Positions 43,151-56,837 of a DNA stretch of 64,000 nt are shown here, one piece after another. The stretch's first letter is position 1. Every line of letters begins with the position of its first letter. The notes below the pieces were generated by a model. That model had not been told where the DNA came from, did not search any database, and saw only the letters and a list, made by a program, of their open reading frames with translations. A program made the position numbers and the translations under genes. Origin of the DNA: Portulaca oleracea (Eukaryota > Streptophyta > Magnoliopsida > Caryophyllales > Portulacaceae); the NCBI GenBank assembly GCA_029582165.1, contig CM055876.1:16710501-16774500 (forward strand). The letters run 5' to 3'.

Positions 43151-44863
43151 TGATTTATAATCGCCAAGCTATATACATCAAGGTTAGCTAAGAGGACCTT
43201 AATCCAGCTTGAAGCTACAAATGACATCTAAGGCAACGTTAAGTACGATGGTTTATTAAGCTCATGGTAGGAAGCGTGAAGGACCTTGATGGTATTCTAG
43301 CTTACAAGGAGTTACTCTTATATATATATGAGGACATTGACGAGCTTAAATCACTCTCGGAGATAAAAGTCCTTTATTGAGTAATCATCACTCACGGCAG
43401 TAGAGGACCTTATCAAGTGCAGTTAGATATTTTGCTTTATAACTCTAGATCCATACGTCTATTGAGGAAGTCATCCAAAGACAGCTTGGAGTACATTGAA
43501 AGGGCTTTCCAATGGTTTTTGAATCTTAGAAAACGGACAAGTATTGAAGGAGATATAGCTAGTTCTTTCGAGAGTTGTATTTAGAAAGTCCTTGATGTTT
43601 TTATGATGTAATAAATGTAGAGCATGATGTAAGCCTCAAGGGCCTAACTTCTTGATTAGTACAAGTGCAAGGGGGCTTAGGATACTATAAATAATCCCCT
43701 TAGGCCTCTTGTAATTCATATCACATATCACATAATATACACAAATCAAATCAAAAGCTTTTGCTTTGTTCTCTCTAACCTTTGCATTAGAATTTGAGTC
43801 TTCTTGAGACAAGTCTCTTTCAATCTCTTCTTCTATTCTAAGATTGGCTATCTTAGATTAGTGATAGGAAGAGTTGGAGGATCCTAGGAGTGGTGAATCT
43901 GTATTTCCTTAAAAGATCCTAAGCCGTTTATGATGTATAATTGGTCCCAAATACACATCATGGGATCCAAATAAGAGCTTACATTGAAAAGGAGCTTCAA
44001 GCACTCACTAATCTCTCAGAAATGGAAGATTCTACCAAGGGTAATCAAGTACTTTGCTCTATAGTTCAAGAACCATAAAGCTAAAGGGGAAGTCATCCTA
44101 GAGTCGATTGTTCTTCATACCAAGAGCTTTCATTTGGTTTTTGAATCTTGGGAATTGGAGAAGAAACGAGCAAGTTATTCAAGTTTTAATCTAGCTTAGT
44201 TCATTTTGGTTCTTTATGATGTAATCTTTTAATTAGATGATTTAAGCTAGATCCCTTGTATTTTCTATCATTTCACACGCCAAGGTGGGCTCTCAATTAG
44301 TATAAATAGACCCCTTGGGTCCCTTGTAAAATCATTCATTCAATATATCAAATACAACTCAAACACACATGATGTTGTTTTCTCTCTAGCTTTTTGTGCT
44401 AGTTTTCGAATCTCTTTTGGGAGTTTTCGTCTATCTCTACTTCTAGCCTTGGGTTGGCATCCCTTGGTGGTGAAAGGTAGAATTGGGCTTGAATATATCA
44501 AGGAGTTGTTTGAAGATGTTATTATGATCGTCGAAAATCATTCTTCAAAGATGGAACGTCGCATTACTATTGTCTTCATCATGAGTTACAAGCTTGTGAA
44601 TCTATACTTTGAAGTTGAGAAGTTGAGAAGTTATACTTTGAAGGTCATTCTTCAAAGGGATCTATGATGATTTCAAAGCATTTCAAAAGAGAGTTTGTAA
44701 TCTCTTCAACGAACACAAGAGGAAGAAGCAAGTTGACGTGTACAATACTTTTGGAAAGATCTCTTATAAGAAGAAGGATGAGCTTAGAAGAAGAAGTGTT
44801 ATGTAACGGTTTAGAAGAAGTTTTGTCTAAGTTTGAGGACAAACTTTTTCAACCGGGGGAGAA
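43151..44863 (+). repeat. Array unit 9 (1,713 bp)
   Basis: LTR-B starts 43,931. LTR-A starts TGATTTATAATC. It carries CTCATGGTAGGAAGCG, CTCTCGGAG and CAGTTAGATA, variants otherwise found about 17 kb away in units 19 and 20 (CAGTTAGATA in 19 only). Confidence 0.93.
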
Positions 44864-46572
44864 TGATGTATAATCGCCCAGCTATATACATCAAGGTTAG
44901 CTAAGAGGACCTTAATCCAGCTTGAAGCTACAAATGACATCTAAGGCAACCTTAACTACGATGGTTTATTAAGCTCAAGGTAGAAAGCGTGAAGCACCTT
45001 GATGGTATTCTAGCTTACAAGGAGTTACTCTTATATATATTTGAGGACATTGACGAGCTTAAATCACTCTTGGAGATAAAAGTCCTTTATTGAGTAATCA
45101 TCACTCACGGCAGTAGAGGACCTTATCAAGTGCAGTTCGATATTTTGCTTTATAACTCTAGATCCATACGTCTATTGAGGAAGTCATCCAAAGACAGCTA
45201 GGAGTACATTGAAAGGGCTTTCCAATGGTTTTTGAATCTTAGAAAACGGACAAGTATTGAAGGAGATATAGCTAGTTCTTTCGAGAGTTGTATTTAGAAA
45301 GTCCTTGATGTTTTTATGATGTAATAAATGTAGAGCATGATGTAAGCCTCAAGGGCCTAATTTCTTGATTAGTACACGTGCAAGGGGGCTTATGATACTA
45401 TAAATAATCCCCTTAGGCCTCTTGTAATTCATATCACATATCACATAACATACACAAATCAAATCAAAAGCTTTTGCTTTGTTCTCTAACTCAGATTAGA
45501 ATTTGAGTCTTCTTGAGAGAAGTCTCTTTGAATCTCTTCTTCTATTCTAAGATTGGCTATCTTAGATTAGTGATAGGAAGAGTTGGAGGATCCTAGGAGT
45601 GGTGAATCTGTATTTCCTTAAAAGATCCCAAGCCGTTTATGATGTATAATTGGTCCCAAATACACATCATGGGATCCAAATAAGAGCTTACATTGAAAAG
45701 GAGCTTCAAGCACTCACTAATCTCTCAGAAATGGAAGATTCTACCAAGGGTAATCAAGTACTTTGCTCTATAGTTCAAGAACCATAAAGCTAAAGGGGAA
45801 GTCATCTTAGAGTCGATTGTTCTTCATACCAAGAGCTTTCATTTGGTTTTTGAATCTTGGGAATTGGAGAAGAAACGAGCAAGTTATTCAAGTTTTAATC
45901 TAGCTTAGTTCATTTTGGTTCTTTATGATGTAATCTTTTAATTAGATGATGTAAGCTAAATCCCTTGTATTTTCTATCATTTCACACGCCAAGGTGGGCT
46001 CTCAATTAGTATAAATAGACCCCTTGGGTCCCTTGTAAAATCATTCATTCAATATATCAAACACAACTCAAACACACATGATGTTGTTTTCTCTCTAACT
46101 TTTTGTGCTAGTTTTCGAATCTATTTTGGGAGTTTTCGTCTATCTCTACTTCTAGCCTTGGGTTGGCATCCCTTGGTGGTGAAAGGTAGAATTGGGCTTC
46201 AATATATCAAGGAGTTGTTTGAAGATATTATTATGATCGTTGAAGATCATTCTTCAAAGATGGAACGTCGCATTACTATTGTCTTCATCATGAGTTACAA
46301 GCTTGTGAATCTATACATTGAAGTTGAGAAGTTGAGAAGTTATACTTTGAAGGTCATTCTTCAAAGGGATCTATGATGATTTCAAAGCATTTCAAAAGAG
46401 AGTTTGTAATGTCTTCAACGAACGCAAGAGGAAGAAGCAAGTTGACGTGTACAATAGTTTTGGAAAGATCTCTTATAAGAAGAAGGATGAGCTTAGAAGA
46501 AGAAGTGTTATGTAACGGTTTAGAAGAAGTTTTGTCTAAGTTTGAGGACAAACTTTTTCAACCGGGGGAGAA
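44864..46572 (+). repeat. Array unit 10 (1,709 bp)
   Basis: LTR-B starts 45,640. LTR-A has a small rearrangement, CTCTAACTCAGATTAG, near 45,484. It is the last unit with LTR-B start TATAATTGG. Confidence 0.93.
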
Positions 46573-48287
46573 TGATGTATAATCGCCCAGCTATATACAT
46601 CAAGGTTAGCTAATAGGACCTTAATCCAGCTTCAAGCTACAAATGACATCTAAGGCAACCTTAACAACGATGGTTTATTAAGCTCAAGGTAGAAAAGAGT
46701 GAAGGACTTTGATGGTATTCTAGCTTACAAGGAGTTACTCTTATATATATATAAGGACATTGACGAGCTTAAATCACTCTTGGAGATAAAAGTCCTTTAT
46801 TGAGTAATCATCCCTCACGGCAATAGAGGACCTTATCAAGTGCAGTTCGATATTTTGCTTTATAACTCTAGATCCAAACGTCTATTGAGGAAGTCATCCA
46901 AAGACAGCTTGGAGTACATTGAAAGAGCTTTCCAATGGTTTTTGAATCTTAGAAAACGGACAAGTTTCGAAGGAGATATAGCTAGTTCTTTCGAGACTTG
47001 TATTTAGAAAGTCCTTGATTTTTTTATGATGTAATAAATGTAGAGCATGATGTAAGCCTCAAGGGCCTAACTTCTTGATTAGTACACGTGCAAGGGGGCT
47101 TAGGATTACTATAAATAATCCCCTTAGGCCTCTTGTAATTCATATCACATATCACATAATATACACAAATCAAATCAAAAGCTTTTGCTTTGTTCTCTCT
47201 AACCTTTGCATTAGAATTTGAGTCTTCTTGAGAGGAGTCTCTTTGAATCTCTTCTTCTATTCTAAGATTGGCTATCTTAGATTAGTGATAGGAAGAGTTG
47301 GAGGATCCTAGGAGTGGTGAATCTGTATTTCCTTAAAAGATCCCAAGCCGTTTATGATGTATATTTGGTCCCAAATACACATCATGGGATCCAAATAAGA
47401 GCTTACATTGAAAAGGAGCTTCAAGCACTCACTAATCTCTCACAAATGGAAGATTCTACCAAGGGTAATCAAGTACTTTGCTCTATAGTTCAAGAACCAT
47501 AAAGCTAATGGGGAAGTCATCCTAGAGCCGATTGTTCTACATCCCAAGAGCTTTCATTTGGTTTTTGAATCTTGGAAATTGGAGAAGAAACGAGCAAGTT
47601 ATTCAAGTTTTAATCTAGCTTAGTTCATTTTGGTTCTTTATGATGTAATCTTTTAATTAGATGATGTAAGCTAGATCCCTTGTATTTTCTTTCATTTCAC
47701 ACGCCAAGGTGGCCTCTCAATTAGTATAAATAGACCCCTTGGGTGCCTTCTAAAATCATTCATTCAATATATCAAATACAACTCAAACACACATGATGTT
47801 GTTTTCTCTCTAGCTTTTTGTGCTAGTTTTCGAATCTCTTTTGGGAGTTTTCGTCTATCTCTACTTCTAGCCTTGGGTTGGCATCCCTTGGTGGTGAAAG
47901 GTAGAATTGGGCTTGAATATATCAAGGAGTTGTATGAAGATGTTATTATGATCGTTGAAGGTCATTCTTCAAAGATGGAACGTCGTATTACTATTGTCTT
48001 CATCATGAGTTACAAGCTTGTGAATCTATACTTTGAAGTTGAGAAGTTGAGAAGTTATACTTTGAAGGTCATTCTTCAAAGGGATCTATGATGATTTCAA
48101 AGCATTTCAAAAGAGAGTTTGTAATCTCTTCAACGAACACAAGAGGAAGAAGCAAGTTGACGTGTACAATACTTTTGGAAAGATCTCTTATAAGAAGAAG
48201 GATGAGCTTAGAAGAAGAAGTGTTATGTAACGGTTTAGAAGAAGTTTTGTCTAAGTTTGAGGACAAACTTTTTCAACCGGGGGAGAA
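46573..48287 (+). repeat. Array unit 11 (1,715 bp)
   Basis: LTR-B starts 47,355. It is the first standard-length unit whose LTR-B begins TATATTTGG, and its internal part is still of the proximal TTCAACG type. Confidence 0.93.
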
Positions 48288-50000
48288 TGATGTATAATCG
48301 CCCAGCTATATACATCAAGGTTAGCTAAGAGGACCTTAATCCAGCTTCAAGCTACAAGTGACATCTAAGGCAACCTTAACTACGATGGTTTATTAAGCTC
48401 AAGGTAGAAAAGATTGAAGGACCTTGATGGTATTCTAGCTTACAAGGAGTTACTCTTATATATATATGAGGACATTGACGAGCTTAAATCACTCTTGGAG
48501 ATAAAAGTCCTTTATTGAGTAATCATCACTCACGGCAGTAGAGGACCTTATCAAGTGCAGTTCGATATTTTGCTCTATAACTCTAGATCCATACGTCTAT
48601 TCAGGAAGTCATCCAAAGACAGATTGGAGTACATTAAAAGGGCTTTCCAATGGTTTTTCAATCTTGGAAAACGGACAAGTATTGAAGGAGATATAGCTAG
48701 TTCTTTCTAGAGTTGTATTTAGAAAGTGCTTGATGTTTTTATGATGTAATAAATGTAGAGCATGATGTAAGCCTCAAGGGCCTAACTTCTTTAATAGTAC
48801 ACGTCCAAGGGGGCTTAGGATTACTATAAATACCCCCTTAGGCCTCTTGTAATTCATATCACATATCACATAATAGACACAAATCAATCAAAAGCTTTTG
48901 CTTTGTTATCTCTAACCTTTGCGTTAGAATTTGAGTCTTCTTGAGAGGAGTCTCTTTGAATCTCATCTTCTATTCTAAGATTGGCTATCTTAAATTAGTG
49001 ATAGGAAGAGTTGGAGGATGCTAGGAGTGGTGAATCTGTATCTCCTTAGAAGATCCCAAGCCGTTTATGATGTATATTTGATCCCAAGTACACATCATGG
49101 GATCCAAATAAGAGCTTACATTGAAAAGGAGCTTCAAGCACTCACTAATCTCTCAGAAATGGAAGATTCTACCAAGGGTAATCAAGTACTTTGCTCTATA
49201 GTTCAAGAACCATAAAGCTAATGGGTAAGTCATCCTAGAGTCGATTGTTCTGCATACCAAGAGCTTTCATTTGGTTTTTGAATCTTGGAAATTGGAGAAG
49301 AAACGAGCAAGTTATTCAAGTTTTAATCTAGCTTAGTTCATTTTGGTTCTTTATGATGTAATCTTTTAATTAGATGATGTAAGCTAGATCCCTTGTATTT
49401 TCTTTCATTTCACACGCCAAGGGGGCCTCTCAATTAGTATAAATAGACCCCTTGGGTGCCTTGTAAAATCATTCATTCAATATATCAAATACAAATCAAA
49501 CACACATGATGTTGTTTTCTCTCTAGCTTTTTGTGCTAGTTTTCGAATCTCTTTTGGGAGTTTTCGTCTATCTCTACTTCTAGCCTTGGGTTGGCATCCC
49601 TTGGTAGTGAAAGGTAGAATTGGGCTTGAATATATCAAGGAGTTGTATGAAGATGTTATTATGATCGTTGAAGGTCATTCTTCAAAGATGGAACGTCGTA
49701 TTACTATTGTCTTCATCATGAGTTACAAGCTTGTGAATCTATACTTTGAAGTTGAGAAGTTGAGAAGTTATACTTTGAAGGTCATTCTTCAAAGGGATCT
49801 ATGATGATTTCAAAGCATTTAAAAAGAGAGTTTGTAATCTCTTCAAGGAACACAAGAGGAAGAAGCAAGTTGACGTGTACAATACTTTTGGAAAGATCTC
49901 TTATAAGAAGAAGGATGAGCTTAGAAGAAGAAGTGTTATGTAACGGTTTAGAAGAAGTTTTGTCTAAGTTTGAGGACAAACTTTTTCAACCGGGGGAGAA
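48288..50000 (+). repeat. Array unit 12 (1,713 bp)
   Basis: LTR-B starts 49,068. The TATA region reads TATAAATACCCCC, shared with units 14 and 15. The internal part switches to the distal TTCAAGG type. Confidence 0.93.
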
Positions 50001-51704
50001 TGATGTATAATCGCCCAGCTATATACATCAAGGTTAGCTAAGAGGACCTTAATCCAGCTTCAAGCTACAAATGACATCTAAGGCAACCTTAACTACGATG
50101 GTTTATTAAGCTCAAGGTAGAAAGCGTGAAGGACCTTAATGGTATTCTAGATTACAAGGAGTTACTCTTATATATATATGAGGACATTGACGAGCTTAAA
50201 TCACTCTTGGAGATAAAAGTCCTTTATTGAGTAATCATCACTCACGGCAGTAGAGGACCTTATCAAGTGCAGTTCGATATTTTGCTCTATAACTCTAGAT
50301 CCATACGTCTATTGAGGAAGTCATCCAAAGACAGATTGGAGTATATTGAAAGGGCTTTCCAATGGTTATTGAATCTTGGAAAACGGACAAGTATTGAAGG
50401 AGATAAAGCTAGTTCCTTCTAGAGTTGTATTTTAGAAACTCCTTGATGTTATTATGATGTAATAAATGTAGAGCATGATGTAAGCCTCAAGGGCCTAACT
50501 TCTTGATTAGTACACATGCAAGGGGGTTTAGGATTACTATAAATAATCCCCTTAGGCCTCTTGTAATTCATATCACATATCACATAATATACACAAATCA
50601 AATCAAAAGCTTTTGCTTTGTTCTCTCTAACCTTTGCGTTAGAATTTGAGTCTTGAGAGGAGTCTCTTTGAATCTCTTCTTCTATTCTAAGATTGGCTAT
50701 CTTAGATTAGTGATAGGAAGAGTTGGAGGATCCTAGGAGTGGTGAATCTGTATCTCCTTAGAAGATCCCAAGCCGTTTATGATGTATATTTGGTCCCAAA
50801 TACACATCATGGGATCCAAATAAGAGCTTACATTGAAAAGGAGCTTCAAGCACTCACTAATCTCTCACAAATGGAAGATTCTACCAAGGGTAATCAAGTA
50901 CTTTGCTCTATAGTTCAAGAACCATAAAGCTAATGGGGAAGTCATCCTAGAGCCGATTGTTCTACATCCCAAGAGCTTTCATTTGGTTTTTGAATCTTGG
51001 AAATTGGAGAAGAAACGAGCAAGTTATTCAAGTTTTAATCTAGCTTAGTTCATTTTGGTTCTTTATGATGTAATCTTTTAATTAGATGATGTAAGCTAGA
51101 TCCCTTGTATTTTCTTTCATTTCACACGCCAAGGGGGCCTCTCAATTAGTATAAATAGACCCCTTGGGTGCCTTGTAAAATCATTCATTCAATATATCAA
51201 ATACAAATCAAACACACATGATGTTGTTTTCTCTCTAGCTTTTTGTGCTAGTTTTCGAATCTCTTTTGGGAGTTTTCGTCTATCTCTACTTCTAGCCTTG
51301 GGTTGGCATCCCTTGGTGGTGAAAGGTAGAATTGGGCTTGAATATATCAAGGAGTTGTATGAAGATGTTATTATGATCGTTGAAGGTCATTCTTCAAAGA
51401 TGGAACGTCGTATTACTATTGTCTTCATCATGAGTTACAAGCTTGTGAATCTATACTTTGAAGTTGAGAAGTTATACTTTGAAGGTCATTCTTCAAAGGG
51501 ATCTATGATGATTTCAAAGCATTTAAAAAGAGAGTTTGTAATCTCTTCAAGGAACACAAGAGGAAGAAGCAAGTTGACGTGTACAATACTTTTGGAAAGA
51601 TCTCTTATAAGAAGAAGGATGAGCTTAGAAGAAGAAGTGTTATGTAACGGTTTAGAAGAAGTTTTGTCTAAGTTTGAGGACAAACTTTTTCAACCGGGGG
51701 AGAA
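50001..51704 (+). repeat. Array unit 13 (1,704 bp)
   Basis: LTR-B starts 50,780. Shortest standard unit: it lacks one copy of a 9-base direct repeat (GAGAAGTT G-type) near 51,470, which fuses two small open frames into one of 138 codons. Confidence 0.93.
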
Positions 51705-53417
51705 TGATGTATAATCGCCCAGCTATATACATCAAGGTTAGCTAAGAGGACCTTAATCCAGCTTGAAGCTACAAATGACATCTAAGGCAACCTTAACTAC
51801 GATGGTTTATTAAGCTCAAGGTAGAAAGCGTGAAGGACCTTGATGGTATTTTAGCTTACAAGGAGTTACTCTTATATATATATGAGGACATTGACGAGCT
51901 TAAATCACTCTTGGAGATAAAAGTCCTTTATTGAGTAATCATCACTCACGGCAGTAGAGGTCTTTATCAAGTGTAGTTCGATATTTTGCTTTATAACTCT
52001 AGATCCATACGTCTATTGAGGAAGTCATCCAAAGACAGATTGGAGTACATTGAAAGGGCTTTCCAATGGTTTTTGAATCTTGGAAAACGGACAAGTATTG
52101 AAGGAGATATAGCTAGTTCTTTCTAGAGTTGTATTTAGAAAGTCCTTGATGTTTTTATGATGTAATAAATGTAGAGCATGATGTAAGCCTCAAGGGCCTA
52201 ACTTCTTGATTAGTACACGTCCAAGGGGGCTTAGGATTACTATAAATACCCCCTTAGGCCTCTTGTAATTCATATCACATATCACATAATATACACAAAT
52301 CAAATCAAAAGCTTTTGCTTTAGTCTCTCTAACCTTTGCGTTAGAATTTGAGTCTTCTTGAGAGGAGTCTCTTTGAATCTCTTCTTCTATTCTAAGATTG
52401 GCTATCTTAGATTAGTGATAGGAAGAGTTGGAGGATCCTAGGAGTGGTGAATCTGTATCTCCTTAGAAGATCCCAAGCCGTTTATGATGTATATTTGGTC
52501 CCAAATACACATCATGGGATCCAAATAGGAGCTTACATTGAAAAGGAGCTTCAAGCACTCACTAATCTCTCACAAATGGAAGATTCTACCAAGGGTAATC
52601 AAGTACTTTGCTCTATAGTTCAAGAACCATAAAGCTAATGGGGAAGTCATCCTAGAGCCGATTGTTCTACATCCCAAGAGCTTTCATTTGGTTTTTGAAT
52701 CTTGGAAATTGGAGAAGAAACGAGCAAGTTATTCAAGTTTTAATCTAGCTTAGTTCATTTTGGTTCTTTATGATGTAATCTTTTAATTAGATGATGTAAG
52801 CTAGATCCCTTGTATTTTCTTTCATTTCACACGCCAAGGGGGCCTCTCAATTAGTATAAATAGACGCCTAGGGTGCCTTGTAAAATCATTCATTCAATAT
52901 ATCAAATACAAATCAAACACACATGATGTTGTTTTCTCTCTAGCTTTTTGTGCTAGTTTTCGAATCTCTTTTGGGAGTTTTCGTCTATCTCTACTTCTAG
53001 CCTTGGGTTGGCATCCCTTGGTGGTGAAAGGTAGAATTGGGCTTGAATATATCAAGGAGTTGTATGAAGATGTTATTATGATCGTTGAAGGTCATTCTTC
53101 AAAGATGGAACGTCGTATTACTATTGTCTTCATCATGAGTTACAAGCTTGTGAATCTATACTTTGAAGTTGAGAAGTTGAGAAGTTATACTTTGAAGGTC
53201 ATTCTTCAAAGGGATCTATGATGATTTCAAAGCATTTAAAAAGAGAGTTTGTAATCTCTTCAAGGAACACAAGAGGAAGAAGCAAGTTGACGTGTACAAT
53301 ACTTTTGGAAAGATCTCTTATAAGAAGAAGGATGAGCTTAGAAGAAGAAGTGTTATGTAACGGTTTAGAAGAAGTTTTGTCTAAGTTTGAGGACAAACTT
53401 TTTCAACCGGGGGAGAA
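51705..53417 (+). repeat. Array unit 14 (1,713 bp)
   Basis: LTR-B starts 52,485. It has TATAAATACCCCC in LTR-A and AGACGCCTAGGG after the LTR-B TATA. Confidence 0.93.
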
Positions 53418-55124
53418 TGATGTATAATCGCCAAGCTATATACATCAAGGTTAGCTAAGAGGACCTTAATCCAGCTTGAAGCTACAAATGACATCTAAGG
53501 CAACCTTAACTACGATGGTTTATTAAGCTCAAGGTAGAAAGCGTGAAGGACCTTGATGGTATTCTAGCTTACAAGGAGTTACTCTTATATATATATGAGG
53601 ACATTGACGAGCTTAAATCACTCTTGGAGATAAAAGTCCTTTATTGAGTAATCATCACTCACGGCAGTAGAGGTCTTTATCAAGTGCAGTTCGATATTTT
53701 GCTTTATAACTCTAGATCCATACGTCTATTGCGGAAGTCATCCAAAGACAAATTGGAGTACAATGAAAGGGCTTTCCAATGGTTATTGAATCTTGGAAAA
53801 CGGACAAGTATTGAAGGAGATATAGCTAGTTCTTTCTAGAGTTGTATTTAGAAAGTCCTTGATGTTTTTATGATGTAATAAATGTAGAGCATGATGTAAG
53901 CCTCAAGGGCCTAACTTCTTGATTAGTACACGTCCAAGGGGGCTTAGGATTACTATAAATACCCCCTTAGGCCTCTTGTAATTCATATCACATATCACAT
54001 AATATACACAAATCAAATCAAAAGCTTTTGCATTGGTCTCTCTAACTCATGTTAGAATTTGAGTCTTCGAGAGGAGTCTCTTTGAATCTCTTCTTCTATT
54101 CTAAGATTGGCTATCTTAGATTAGTGATAGGAAGAGTTGGAGGATCCTAGGAGTGGTGAATCAGATATCCTTAGAAGATCCCAAGCCGTTTATGATGTAT
54201 ATTTGGTCCCAAATACACATCATGGGATCCAAATAGGAGCTTACATTGAAAAGGAGCTTCAAGCACTCACTAATCTCTCACAAATGGAAGATTCTACCAA
54301 GGGTAATCAAGTACTTTGCTCTATAGTTCAAGAACCATAAAGCTAATGGGGAAGTCATCCTAGAGCCGATTGTTCTACATCCCAAGAGCTTTCATTTGGT
54401 TTTTGAATCTTGGAAATTGGAGAAGAAACGAGCAAGTTATTCAAGTTTTAATCTAGCTTAGTTCATTTTGGTTCTTTATGATGTAATCTTTTAATTAGAT
54501 GATGTAATCTAGATCCCTTGTATTTTCTTTCATTTCACACGCCAAGGGGGCCTCTCAATTAGTATAAATAGAACCCTTGGGTGCCTTGTAAAATCATTCA
54601 TTCAATATATCAAATACAAATCAAACACACATGATGTTGTTTTCTCTCTAGCTTTTTGTGTTAGTTTTCGAATCCCTTGTGGGAGTTTTCGTCTATCTCT
54701 ACTTCTAGCCTTGGGTTTGCATCCCTTGGTGGTGAAAGGTAGAATTGGGCTTGAATATATCAAGGAGTTGTATGAAGATGTTATTATGATCGTTGAAGGT
54801 CATTCTTCAAAGATGGAACGTCGTATTACTATTGTCTTCATCATGAGTTACAAGCTTGTGAATCTATACTTTGAAGTTGAGAAGTTGAGAAGTTATACTT
54901 TGAAGGTCATTCTTCAAAGGGATCTATGATGATTTCAAAGCATTTAAAAAGAGAGTTTGTAATCTCTTCAAGGAACACAAGAGGAAGAAGCAAGTTGACG
55001 TGTACAATACTTTTGGAAAGATCTCTTATAAGAAGAAGGATGAGCTTAGAAGAAGAAGTGTTATGTAACGGTTTAGAAGAAGTTTTGTCTAAGTTTGAGG
55101 ACAAAATTTTCAACCGGGGGAGAA
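53418..55124 (+). repeat. Array unit 15 (1,707 bp)
   Basis: LTR-B starts 54,193. LTR-A starts with the CGCCAAGCTAT variant and has CTCTAACTCATGTTAG near 54,040. Confidence 0.93.
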
Positions 55125-56837
55125 TGATGTATAATCGCCCAGCTATATACATCAAGGTTAGCTAAGAGGACCTTAATCCAGCTTGAAGCTACAAATGACA
55201 TCTAAGGCAACCTTAACTACGATGGTTTATTAAGCTCAAGGTAGAAAGCGTGAAGGACCTTGATGGTATTCTAGCTTACAAGGAGTTACTCTTATATATA
55301 TATGAGGACATTGACGAGCTTAAATCACTCTTGGAGATAAAAGTCCTTTATTGAGTAATCATCACTCACGGCAGTAGAGGACCTTATCAAGTGCAGTTCG
55401 ATATTTTGCTTTATAACTCTAGATCCATACGTCTATTGAGGAAGTCATCCAAAGACAGATTGGAGTACATTGAAAGGGCTTTCCAATGGTTTTTGAATCT
55501 TGGAAAACGGACAAGTATTGAAGGAGATATAGCTAGTTCTTTCTAGAGTTGTATTTTAGAAAGTCCTTGATGTTTTTATGATGTAATAAATGTAGAGCAT
55601 GATGTAAGCCTCAAGGGCCTAACTTCTTGATTAGTACACGTGCAAGGGGGCTTAGGATTACTATAAATAATCCCCTTAGGCCTCTTGTAATTCATATCAC
55701 ATATCACATAATATACACAAATCAAATCAAAAGCTTTTGCTTTGTTCTCTCTAACCTTTGCGTTAGAATTTGAGTCTTCTTGAGAGGAGTCTCTTTGAAT
55801 CTCTTCTTCTATTCTAAGATTGGCTATCTTAGATTAGTGATAGGAAGAGTTGGAGGATCCTAGGAGTGGTGAATCTGTATTTCCGTAAAAGATCCCAAGC
55901 CGTTTATGATGTTTATTTGGTCCCTAATACACATCATGGGATCCAAATAGGAGCTTACATTGAAAAGGAGCTTCAAGCACTCACTAATCTCTCACAAATG
56001 GAAGATTCTACCAAGTTAATCAAGTACTTTTCTCTATAGTTCAAGAACCATAAAGCTAATGGGGAAGTCATCCTAGAGCCGATTTTTCTAAATCCCAAGA
56101 GCTTTCATTTGGTTTTTGAATCTTGGGAATTGGAGAAGAAACGAGCAAGTTATTCAAGTTTTAATCTAGCTTAGTTCATTTTGGTTCTTTATGTTGTAAT
56201 CTTTTAATTAGATGATGTAAGCTAGATCCCTTGTATTTTCTTTCATTTCACACTCCAAGGGGGCTCTCAATTAGTATAAATAGACCCCTTGGGTGCCTTG
56301 TAAAATCATTCATTCAATATATCAAATACAAATCAAACACACATGATGTTGTTTTCTCTCTAGCTTTTTGTTCTAGTTTTCGAATCTCTTTTGGGTGTTT
56401 TCGTCAATCTCTACTTCTAGCCTTGGGTTAGCATCCCTTGGTGGTGAAAGGTAGAATTGGGCTTGATTATATCAAGGAGTTGCATGAAGATGTTATTATG
56501 ATCGTTGAAGGTCATTCTTCAAAGATGGAACGTTGTATTACTATTGTCTTCATCATGAGTTACAAGCTTGTGAATCTATACTTTGAAGTTGAGAAGTTGA
56601 GAAGTTATACTTTGAAGGTCATTCTTCAAAGGGATCTATGATGATTTCAAAGCATTTAAAAAGAGAGTTTGTAATCTCTTCAAGGAACACAAGAGGAAGA
56701 AGCAAGTTGACGTGTACAATACTTTTGGAAAGATCTCTTATAAGAAGAAGGATGAGCTTAGAAGAAGAAGTGTTATGTAACGGTTTAGAAGAAGTTTTGT
56801 CTAAGTTTGAGGACAAACTTTTTCAACCGGGGGAGAA
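55125..56837 (+). repeat. Array unit 16 (1,713 bp)
   Basis: LTR-B starts 55,907 as TGATGTTTATTTGG, which breaks the terminal hairpin pairing at one base. Confidence 0.93.
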